64,000 nt of DNA from Caenimonas sp. SL110 (GTDB lineage Bacteria > Pseudomonadota > Gammaproteobacteria > Burkholderiales > Burkholderiaceae_C), in NCBI RefSeq assembly GCF_001044395.1, contig NZ_JANU01000037.1, positions 1-64,000 on the forward strand. The letters run 5' to 3'. This document shows, one piece after another, positions 38,681 to 45,982 of the stretch (positions are counted from its first letter, which is position 1; each line of letters begins with the position of its first letter). Below the pieces are notes generated by a model that was not told where the DNA came from, did no database searches, and was given only the letters and a program-made list of their open reading frames with translations. Both the position numbers and the translations under genes were made by a program.

Positions 38681-38915
38681 TGAAGAGCCGGGGGAAGAAA
38701 CTTGAAGAAAACCCGACCAGCCGGTTGGAGCGCGCAACGGTTGCAAGGTTCCCTGTTTGTTCAAGGTGATTTGCGTATCGGTTTTGTCCTACATGTGAAT
38801 TTTTCACGAGCCCATCTCTACAGAGGGCAATAGCCAACTTCCTGCTGGCTTGACACGAGCTGTTTATGTAGGATTGCTCCGACACGACGCCTGTGCGTCA
38901 TGAAAGAAGTCGGCC

Positions 38916-41057
38916 ATGTCTGAACTCTCGGGAAGTGCGAACCCATCCAACCCGACCGAAGGCGATGCGCCTTCGTCGCGAGCCACGCGCAGTCCGTGGC
39001 TCGGCCTCAAGAAGATGGTCAACCGTCTGCAGGACTGGTTCGCGATCCAGTCGAACGGTGTCAAGGTCATGGTCATTGCACTGGCATTGACCATTCCGGC
39101 GCTGGCAATTTACTCGGTGACGCTTGTGCAAAAGCAGGCTGCCGTGGCCGAACAGGTCAAGCTCATGGTGTCTACCGAGAACGCAGCACCGTGGACCATC
39201 AACCCCAAGCTGCCAGTCGTGTTCGGCACGGGCTCGGTGCTGAGCTTTCTGGACAACAACCCGGCCGATCGCATCACCGTCATCTACAAGGCGCTGATGT
39301 GGAACGTGTCTGAACGCATCGTGCTCGTCGAATCGCAAGGCAAGCAGGTCGCCTATTACCCCAGCGACATGGAAACCAAGATCTTCGCGGACAAGGCCGT
39401 GACCGCGAGTTGGGGCAACAAGCTCGCGTTCGTGCCGCGCGCGGACCTCGACCCGGCAACGCTCGATGTGCTCGAGCGTCTGGACCAGCGGTTTGCCGGC
39501 GCGCGTCCTCAATCCGAGAAAGACGGCTGGAAGGCCGGCGTGAGCGCGCTGCTCTCGGCCACGTTGACCGTGGGCCTGCTGGGCTTTCTTTTCTTCCAGC
39601 TCAAGGGGCAGTTCAAGGCGCTGAAATTCCTGGAGCCATCACAAGTCAACGGCTCCATCCACGACCTGGTCGGCATGGACGACATCAAGACCGAGGTCGC
39701 GCAGATCAAGGACCAGTACCTGCGCCGCGCCGAGTACGCCGAGTACGGCATCATGAAGCCGTTCAACGTGATGTTCAGCGGCCCGGCCGGCACCGGCAAG
39801 ACCAAGCTCGCGAGCTACCTTGCCAAAGAGCTGAACCTGCCGATTCTTTTTCATTCGGCTGCAAACCTCGAAACCGGCTACGTCGCAGGCGGCTCCAACA
39901 CGCTGGCCCGCATTGTCGCGATGGCCAAGCGCCGCAAGCGCTGCATCGTCTTTCTGGATGAAGCGCAAGACCTGTTCATGAAGCGCGGCGGCCACCGCAA
40001 GTTCGATGACGACACGCAGAACATGCTGCTCGCCATCCTGGACGGGGTTCGCACCAAGAGCGAAGCCGAGATCATCTGGATCGTCGCCAGCAACTTCAAC
40101 AGCGAGTCGATGGCGATGGACGAGGCGATGCTGCGCCGCTTCCAGATGAAGGTCGATTTCCGCATGCCCAACAAGCAGGAACGCCACGCGATCATCAGTC
40201 ACTACCTCAGCCAGCGTGCCGACAAGGTGCTGCCCGATCTGGACATGCGCCATCTGGTGGAGCTGACCGAAGGGCGCAGCCCCGCCGATCTCGAAACCAT
40301 CGTGAACCAGGCCGGCATTGCAGCCGTGCAGGTGGGCGGCATGATCGGTGACGCAACGCTGATGAAGGCCGCTGAACGCGTGATGGTGGGCAACGTGAAC
40401 GAGAACACGACCCGAGAGCGCGAGCGCGATCGCCGCGTGATCGCAATCCACGAGTGGGGTCACTTCCTGGTGGATTTCGAGCTGGAACGCAAGCGTGCGG
40501 GCGGCGATTGGGAAGCCATCCAGTCCGACATGAAGACGATCAAGATTTCACTCAAGGCCAACCCGCGCAACAACGCACTGGGCTTCGTGTTTCACAAGCA
40601 GGGCGCGAACCTGCTCAAGACCAAGGGCGATATCGAACACGACGTGCGCGTGCTGCTCGGCGGCATGGCCAACGAAGAACTGTTCTTTGGCGAAGAGGGC
40701 ACCACCAACGGCGCACACAACGACATCACGCGCGTGACCCGGCTGCTGCATCACGCGGTGGGCGAGATGGGCATGTACCGCAAGACGCGCCTGAACTTCG
40801 GTGCGCTGGCGAGCGAGGGCGGCGCAGGCCGCAATGTCGATGAGGAGACGCGCGGCATCATGGAGCAGCAAAGCGAGCGCCTCTACAGCGAAACAAAGCA
40901 GCTGCTGGCACGCCTGAAGCCGCTGACCGAGCACCTCACAGGCAAGTTGCTCGAAAAGGGCGAGATGAGCCTGCAGGAAGCGCTGTTCGAAATCCGCAGC
41001 TTTGAAGCGGCGTGCTACGAATTCAGCAGTCGCGTGGGGCTTGCCAGGGCACTTTGA
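38916..41057 (+). CDS. FtsH-like AAA+ membrane zinc metalloprotease
   Basis: 713 residues. Two membrane segments (~52-70 and ~210-228) flank a periplasmic domain of about 135 residues. The AAA module follows: Walker A GPAGTGKT (289-296), Walker B CIVFLDEA (343-350) and RRF (408-410). The peptidase domain has HEWGH (512-516), where FtsH normally has HEAGH, and a later ANEELFFGEEG...HND segment matching the third zinc ligand region. All active-site residues are therefore kept although the sequence diverges from canonical FtsH. It is likely a specialised paralogue degrading membrane proteins. It is divergent from the chaperone operon; no hrp box was seen upstream. Confidence 0.85.
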   Translation: MSELSGSANPSNPTEGDAPSSRATRSPWLGLKKMVNRLQDWFAIQSNGVKVMVIALALTIPALAIYSVTLVQKQAAVAEQVKLMVSTENAAPWTINPKLPVVFGTGSVLSFLDNNPADRITVIYKALMWNVSERIVLVESQGKQVAYYPSDMETKIFADKAVTASWGNKLAFVPRADLDPATLDVLERLDQRFAGARPQSEKDGWKAGVSALLSATLTVGLLGFLFFQLKGQFKALKFLEPSQVNGSIHDLVGMDDIKTEVAQIKDQYLRRAEYAEYGIMKPFNVMFSGPAGTGKTKLASYLAKELNLPILFHSAANLETGYVAGGSNTLARIVAMAKRRKRCIVFLDEAQDLFMKRGGHRKFDDDTQNMLLAILDGVRTKSEAEIIWIVASNFNSESMAMDEAMLRRFQMKVDFRMPNKQERHAIISHYLSQRADKVLPDLDMRHLVELTEGRSPADLETIVNQAGIAAVQVGGMIGDATLMKAAERVMVGNVNENTTRERERDRRVIAIHEWGHFLVDFELERKRAGGDWEAIQSDMKTIKISLKANPRNNALGFVFHKQGANLLKTKGDIEHDVRVLLGGMANEELFFGEEGTTNGAHNDITRVTRLLHHAVGEMGMYRKTRLNFGALASEGGAGRNVDEETRGIMEQQSERLYSETKQLLARLKPLTEHLTGKLLEKGEMSLQEALFEIRSFEAACYEFSSRVGLARAL

Positions 41058-41124
41058 GGACCGTGTTTCCTCTGTGCGCCGCTTCCTGCGCCAGGCTCGT
41101 TGAGCCCGGCGCGAACTGCCCCTA

Positions 41125-41724
41125 TTAGGGCTTGGCTGGAGCCTTGGGGGCTGCCGCCTTCGGGGCAGCCGCTCCGCCAGCGGCTGCGGGCGGCGTTGTA
41201 ATACCAAGCCGCTTGGCGACCGTCGCCTCCAGCGCGCGCACCTTCGGTTCAATCGTGCTGCGCGTTTCGGTCACGAGCTTTTCAACCAGCACCTTTTGCA
41301 TCTCATCGGCCATGCGCTGGAACTTGGCGTATGCCGGCGATTCCATGATGGCGATGACTTGTTTGAGTTCGTCTTCGGTCAGCTTTTCTTCCAGCAACGC
41401 CCCGATCGTGCTGGGTGCAAGCCTGACAGCGCGCGCCTGAACGACAGGCGTCGCTTCTTCAAGGTACTTGCTGACGTCGGCCTTGATCTCGGCCGCGACG
41501 GCTTCCTGCCGCTCTTTCGGCACGCGGGCTTGCAGGGCGCCGCCTGCGTTGTTCATGAGTTCGACGGCGGGTTGCTCGACCAGCGTGCGGGCCATGGCTT
41601 CTATGCCGGGCTGCTGCTGCTTGATGATGCGGGCCGCGAGTTCTTTCTTGGCCGGTGTGGACTGAGCCTGCGCGGCAACGGCCACGACGAGGAAGGAGGA
41701 AGCGATGAGTATCTTTTTCAGCAT
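41125..41724 (-). CDS. DUF2059 periplasmic protein
   Basis: 199 residues. A signal peptide (1-~20, ending AQAQ) precedes a helical domain matching the DUF2059 pattern (LTEDELKQVIAIMESPAYAKFQRMADEM). The C-terminus is an Ala/Pro/Lys-rich tail. DUF2059 proteins are exported and of unknown function. It converges on the FtsH-like gene. Confidence 0.8.
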   Translation of the reverse strand: MLKKILIASSFLVVAVAAQAQSTPAKKELAARIIKQQQPGIEAMARTLVEQPAVELMNNAGGALQARVPKERQEAVAAEIKADVSKYLEEATPVVQARAVRLAPSTIGALLEEKLTEDELKQVIAIMESPAYAKFQRMADEMQKVLVEKLVTETRSTIEPKVRALEATVAKRLGITTPPAAAGGAAAPKAAAPKAPAKP

Positions 41725-41744
41725 GAGGCAATCTTAAACGGCAA

Positions 41745-41769
41745 GAAAAAGCCCGGCATGGAGCCGGGC
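41745..41769 (-). terminator. Rho-independent terminator of the Gly/Tyr-rich lipoprotein gene
   Basis: On the minus strand: GCCCGGC, TCCAT, GCCGGGC (seven perfect pairs), then TTTTTC. It lies 38 bases after the lipoprotein stop and before the DUF2059 start on the same strand. Confidence 0.8.
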
Positions 41770-41806
41770 GGTGCAAATTGTGAGCAACTGGCTCAGCAAC
41801 GCGCGA

Positions 41807-42148
41807 TCAGCGGCGGCGCGGATCGTTGGGAGCGGCATCCCGACGATTCGGAACTCCATCGCCGTCACGGTCACGGTCCACACGGTTAGGAATTCCGTCG
41901 CGGTCGCGATCACGTTCCCTGCGCTGGATGTAAACGGGATGGTTGGGCGCGTAGTAGGTGCCACCATCGTAATAGGCGCCACCGCCATAGTACGTGCCGT
42001 TGTAGTAGCCCCGATCAACGTAATACCCGCCGCTGTAAACCGGCGCGGTGTCGTAGTAGACGCCAGAGCCGTAGCCATAGGGGTTGCCGCCATAGGCTAC
42101 GCAGCCGGACAGGCCGGCCACGGCCAGAAGGGAAAGAAGCAGTTTCAT
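41807..42148 (-). CDS. Gly/Tyr-rich lipoprotein with thrombospondin type 3-like Asp repeats
   Basis: 113 residues. The lipoprotein signal ends LSGC (Cys16). Residues ~18-75 are mostly Gly and Tyr. The C-terminus carries two Asp-rich TSP3-like units (DRDGIPNRVDRDRDGDGVPN), a calcium-binding pattern. It is probably anchored in the outer membrane as a surface or periplasmic binding protein. A terminator follows its stop. Confidence 0.75.
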   Translation of the reverse strand: MKLLLSLLAVAGLSGCVAYGGNPYGYGSGVYYDTAPVYSGGYYVDRGYYNGTYYGGGAYYDGGTYYAPNHPVYIQRRERDRDRDGIPNRVDRDRDGDGVPNRRDAAPNDPRRR

Positions 42149-42271
42149 GAGGTCTCCTAGGAGGGCGTGGTGCCCGATGACCTCATTGAATGCCTGTCCG
42201 ATATCGCGGGTGTATCCGGAATGTACCGTTCGCGTGTCGGACAGTTACCGACTGTGTGCTCCGCGCGGGGA

Positions 42272-42442
42272 TCAGCCGCCCTTGTGCGGACGCTTGCCCG
42301 GGTTCTTCTTGGAGCGGGTGGCGGTGCCGCGCTCAAGCGACACCTTTTGTCCGCCGCCGCTGCGCTTGGTGGCCAGACCTTCGACGGGCTTGGGGGAGAC
42401 GGTGCGCTTGCGGTCGGCTTCAGTGATGATCTTGTTGGCCAT
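42272..42442 (-). CDS. Small basic protein, 56 aa
   Basis: The ATG at 42442 follows AAGGAAG seven bases upstream, a strong ribosome binding site. The product starts MANKIITEADRKR and is rich in Lys, Arg, Gly and Thr (for example KRSGGGQKVSLERGT and KKNPGKRPHKGG), with a pI clearly above neutral and no membrane segment. The composition suggests nucleic-acid or ribosome binding (inference). No family is recognised. Third-position GC is high, as in real genes here. Confidence 0.65.
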   Translation of the reverse strand: MANKIITEADRKRTVSPKPVEGLATKRSGGGQKVSLERGTATRSKKNPGKRPHKGG

Positions 42443-42636
42443 GATTTCTTCCTTATGGTGGATTGCTCAACCTTCTATTGTCGTTCATCACGGGCAGGTG
42501 ACGACGGGGCCTTGGGCAATACACGGGCCGCGCGGCGGTCCAGGGCTTAAGAATTTCCCTTAGGTAGAGCGCCGGTTTTGCCTAGGGGCGGCATGTGCCT
42601 GCATGGTTTCATCAGGTAACAGCTTGAGGAAACCCC

Positions 42637-43698
42637 ATGAATTCCAGCCATCCCGCGTACGAAGAAGAGCACGAACACGACGCACGCGTTCCCCGCATCC
42701 TGGTCGTCGACGATATGCCGGACAACCTGTTTTTGATGCAGGGCCTGTTTGAAGACCGCTTCGAGGTGGTGCAGGCGCAATCGGGGCGTGAAGCGCTGCA
42801 GATCGTCATGGGCAAGAACCCGCCGGACATGGTGTTGCTCGACATCATGATGCCCGACATGGATGGCTACGAAGTGCTGCGCCGCATCCGCCAGCACACG
42901 CCCACCGCACACATTCCGGTCATCTTTCTCACCGCGCTGGCCGGCCAGCAAGACCAGGCGCTCGGCCTCAAGATGGGGGCGGTCGACTACCTGACCAAAC
43001 CCGTGGACCCGGAGCTGGTGCTGAGCCGCGTCGAGACGCGCGTGCGTGAATCGACCCATGCACGCCGCGTCGAAGCGCTTTCCGAAAAGCTCGCACGCCA
43101 CTTGCCGCCCAATGACTGGCAGCGCCTGTTCCAGGGCGAGGGGCAGGATGCAATTCGCTTCGAGCAGAAACGACAGACGGTGTTGTATGCGGAGATCGCC
43201 AATCCAGGCACCCTGACGCCGCATGAGCGCGAGAACTTCTCGGCCGAAGTCGAGTGGCTCGCGGCAAGACATATGGGAACCGTCGATCGCTATGTCGATT
43301 GTGCAGCGGTCGTCTTTTTCAACGATCCCGCAGCGTGCATTCGCATGGCGATGGATGTGCACCGCAACGCAGGCGAGCTGCGCCTGCGCATGGGCATCCA
43401 CACCGGCCTGTGCGAAATCGGCACCTTCCGAAATGACTTCCTGGGCAGCTGCACGCTGATCGGCGGAGAAACCCAACTGGCCGCGCGCGTTGCCGCGTCG
43501 GCTGCCATCGGAAGCATCGCCGTATCGCCTGAAACCTACGTCACCGTGCGCGACTGCATTGCCGAAGAAGCGGCTGGTTGCCTGCTCACCGAAGAATTCA
43601 ACGACGCCGACCTGGCGCAGATCTGCCTGACGCCGGCGCCAGTGCGCGGTGGTGAGCATGCGCTGAGCAGCTTCGCGGGGCTGGGCTTGCTGGGTTAG
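42637..43698 (+). CDS. Response regulator with C-terminal nucleotide cyclase-like domain
   Basis: 353 residues. The receiver domain (~19-135) has RILVVDDMPDN, phospho-acceptor Asp69 (MVLLDIMMPDMDG) and the T/K switch residues (FLTA, LTKP). After a linker, residues ~175-340 resemble a class III cyclase homology domain (RMGIHTGLCEIG and TLIGGETQLAARVAASA). The first metal-binding Asp is replaced (VLYAEIANPG), so cyclase activity is uncertain and it may be a sensor or pseudo-cyclase. No partner kinase is adjacent. It ends just before the hrp-type box of the 682-residue gene. Confidence 0.85.
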   Translation: MNSSHPAYEEEHEHDARVPRILVVDDMPDNLFLMQGLFEDRFEVVQAQSGREALQIVMGKNPPDMVLLDIMMPDMDGYEVLRRIRQHTPTAHIPVIFLTALAGQQDQALGLKMGAVDYLTKPVDPELVLSRVETRVRESTHARRVEALSEKLARHLPPNDWQRLFQGEGQDAIRFEQKRQTVLYAEIANPGTLTPHERENFSAEVEWLAARHMGTVDRYVDCAAVVFFNDPAACIRMAMDVHRNAGELRLRMGIHTGLCEIGTFRNDFLGSCTLIGGETQLAARVAASAAIGSIAVSPETYVTVRDCIAEEAAGCLLTEEFNDADLAQICLTPAPVRGGEHALSSFAGLGLLG

Positions 43699-43747
43699 AC
43701 GGCACATTTGCGGCAAGTCAGACCAGAGTCGGGGGCCTGACACCCCG

Positions 43748-43775
43748 GGAACCGATGCCCTGTTGGTGTTACTTA
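43748..43775 (+). promoter_or_regulatory. hrp box-like promoter of the 682-aa effector candidate
   Basis: GGAACC (43748-43753), 15 bases, TTACTTA (43769-43775). The -35 half matches the HrpL consensus exactly. The start codon is 22 bases after the -10. The ten bases from GGAACC onward (GGAACCGATG) are identical to those of the box at 45930. Confidence 0.78.
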
Positions 43776-43797
43776 AGACGTAACTACAGGAGCACTC

Positions 43798-45846
43798 ATG
43801 GATTCCAGGACACCTTCCGACGCTACGACTTCAAGGTACAGGCGCGACCCCAACAAGTCGCCCCAGAGAAGGTCAGCCTTACCACCAGGGCTCCTGGTCT
43901 CCGGCACGCCTGCCGCAACGGTTTTGCTTGCAGGCGCTCCGGCCGGAAAGACTCACGCGCAGGGCAATCCGGCGGGAACCCCTGCAAGCGTTGCGGGCCG
44001 GTCGACGGTAGCTGCGCCTTTGTTGATTCGCGCTGGAGAGGCGACCCCAGCCGACCAGCTTTGCGCTGTGTTGTGGAACTCGGACAGGGAGGTCGTGATA
44101 CTTCCGCAGTCCCCACGGCCAGTGCATTCGCCCAGGAGAGCAATCGACCCTGTGGTGCAGCCTTATCGACCCGCGATCGCATCGGTGCCCGTGTACCTCA
44201 CGGCGCAGGTGACGCCAGAGGAAGATGGCGATCTGGTCTTTTCTGGGCCGCTCGCACCACCGGACGAGGTCAGAGTCATCCCACGCGCAGACCTCATCAA
44301 CACCAGGAGGCGCATCGAGTCGCTCGTCCCACGCTTGCTGCGCGAAATCGCTGAGCAGGACCCCCGAAAGGGTTCGGGTAGCAACGCAAGGTTCACGTTG
44401 TTGTACGAGCTGCAGGAGTCCGCTCAGATGATGTCGGCGCATGGGCATGACTTCCGGCAATTCTTCGAGCGCACCCTCAAGGCGAGCCTTGAAAAGCTGG
44501 CCGGGTTCGAAGGTGACTTTCGCCAGTTGAACAGGAATCTGGCGCGCATTGCGACCATGACCGGTGAAGCGCACCAGTCGGTCACCGATCATTACGTGAT
44601 GAAGGCGATCGGCGACGGTGCCAGGCTGTTGCTTGTTCAGATGGAGGCCAGGGGCCCCAAATCCCCAAAAACATCTGGGTCCCCTGCGAGCAAGGCGATG
44701 CAGCAGCGCGAGCGGGTGCAAGAAGCCGTCAGCAGGCAGATCAGCAGGTTTTGCGAGCCAATGGAAACCCAGGAGATGCTGGACGCAGCCCGCGCTTTGG
44801 CCGGGACAGTTGCGCGCACAGGCCCGCAACCTGCCCTCATTGCTGACGCCATGGTGGTTCACATCTCCAGCGATCTGCTGGCACGCTCTGACGCTGACCT
44901 GGCGATGATTGCTCGCAACCTGATCAATTCGGCGAAGGCTCTGCAGCCGAACGACGTCCATCTCAAGGCGCTCAGGAATGTGCTGGCAGACTTGCTTGAG
45001 CTGCGCGGCGGCCTGCCAGAAATCGTGGCCACGCTTCGCCAGACCATCTTCGGCCTCAACCCTCAGGAGCAGGCGGCAGCGGTTGTCGAGTCGATGTCTT
45101 TTGAGGACCTTGCGAGCTACAACACGACCACGAATGGCAAATCGGTAGCGCATGAGTTTCCAGACAACGACGCGTTGATGCGGCTGGCCATCAAGAGGGA
45201 GCTGGCCCGTCGCGTAGACGCACCGGTCCAGCAGGCGATCGCCGACGAGTTCCGATTCCTCTTCAGGAGCGCCGATCCACACCGTCCCGCCAACACAGCC
45301 GCGCAGGTGTACGCAAACCTGACCCGCCAGGTACGGCAGCTGATCGGTCACGGCAGTCGACAGGACGCTTTCACGTCGATCTTTGACGCGCTCGCAACGC
45401 AGGCCACCACGGCGCAGGGCAAGCGAGACGTCGAGTGGTTCATGCAGCAGTTGCCTGCCGCCGAATTGCAGAAATTTGCGGGTGCCCGCGCATCGGGCCG
45501 CCGAGCCGCGCAGGAGCATGCAGCGCTTGCCGGGATCGCCGCAGACGCATTGGCCCAGGCGCTTGAAAGGCAAGCTGAACTCGATTGGGCGAATGGCCTG
45601 CTGGAGCACCTGATGGCGCAGGCCCGGCAAGAACATCCGGACTCGCAAGACGCCCAATGGGTGCTGGTCGTCGAGCAACTCTCCCTTCAGCTTGCCGTTG
45701 ACCCAGGCACGGTGGATCGGCTTTTCACGAACTTGCCCGCCGAAACGCTGGCAAGGATCATCGGGACCCCGAAACTGGCAGGTGCCAATCAGCACGAGCA
45801 CGAGTTGCTGATCGCCGTAGCTCGGGAGAGCCTGGCCGATCGATAA
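43798..45846 (+). CDS. Candidate type III effector, 682 aa, helical repeat protein
   Basis: The ATG at 43798 follows CAGGAG by five bases and starts MDSRTPSDATTSRYRRDPNK. Residues 1-~110 are Ser/Pro/Arg/Ala-rich and probably disordered, with no Sec signal. The remainder is almost all helical. Two modules of about 65-75 residues near the C-terminus share the pattern hydrophobic-helix, then QLPAAELQKFAG or NLPAETLARIIG, then a helix, and similar modules occur in the next gene product. No catalytic motif is seen. An hrp box-like promoter and its neighbour suggest a co-regulated effector pair, probably related by descent. Function unknown. Confidence 0.6.
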   Translation: MDSRTPSDATTSRYRRDPNKSPQRRSALPPGLLVSGTPAATVLLAGAPAGKTHAQGNPAGTPASVAGRSTVAAPLLIRAGEATPADQLCAVLWNSDREVVILPQSPRPVHSPRRAIDPVVQPYRPAIASVPVYLTAQVTPEEDGDLVFSGPLAPPDEVRVIPRADLINTRRRIESLVPRLLREIAEQDPRKGSGSNARFTLLYELQESAQMMSAHGHDFRQFFERTLKASLEKLAGFEGDFRQLNRNLARIATMTGEAHQSVTDHYVMKAIGDGARLLLVQMEARGPKSPKTSGSPASKAMQQRERVQEAVSRQISRFCEPMETQEMLDAARALAGTVARTGPQPALIADAMVVHISSDLLARSDADLAMIARNLINSAKALQPNDVHLKALRNVLADLLELRGGLPEIVATLRQTIFGLNPQEQAAAVVESMSFEDLASYNTTTNGKSVAHEFPDNDALMRLAIKRELARRVDAPVQQAIADEFRFLFRSADPHRPANTAAQVYANLTRQVRQLIGHGSRQDAFTSIFDALATQATTAQGKRDVEWFMQQLPAAELQKFAGARASGRRAAQEHAALAGIAADALAQALERQAELDWANGLLEHLMAQARQEHPDSQDAQWVLVVEQLSLQLAVDPGTVDRLFTNLPAETLARIIGTPKLAGANQHEHELLIAVARESLADR

Positions 45847-45929
45847 CGCCTGAGCACGGTACCGGGCATGGGTTGATGGCCGCGCGAAGGGACTTTGGTA
45901 GCTGGTGCGCCGTGACGGCAGGGGTGTCT

Positions 45930-45957
45930 GGAACCGATGGGTGCAGGCTGTTACTCA
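45930..45957 (+). promoter_or_regulatory. hrp box-like promoter of the 1433-aa effector candidate
   Basis: GGAACC (45930-45935), 15 bases, TTACTCA (45951-45957). It lies 84 bases beyond the stop of the preceding effector gene, so the two adjacent genes appear to have separate promoters of the same type. The start codon is 26 bases after the -10. Confidence 0.8.
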
Positions 45958-45982
45958 GTCGATGAATCCAGATGGAGAGATC

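Larger units (their letters stand above)
38560..38915. other. 356-bp intergenic region with regulatory signals
   Basis: No convincing protein gene. Read from the chaperone side it holds the hrp box-like promoter (38606-38633), a minus-strand terminator (38650-38680), an exact TGTCCTACA motif (38785-38793), an inverted repeat GTGAA-TTT-TTCAC (38795-38807), a TTGACA hexamer (38850) and TGTAGGA (38867-38873) on the side of the FtsH-like gene. Confidence 0.6.

Noticed and set aside
38729..38755. GGAACC on the minus strand in the 38.7-kb gap
   Set aside because: No AC--A element lies 15-17 bases downstream, so it is not an hrp box.
43879..45801. 640-aa minus-strand frame opposite the 682-aa effector candidate
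   Set aside because: Cys/Arg/His-rich and without a ribosome binding site; the plus-strand gene has a good ribosome binding site and an hrp-type promoter.
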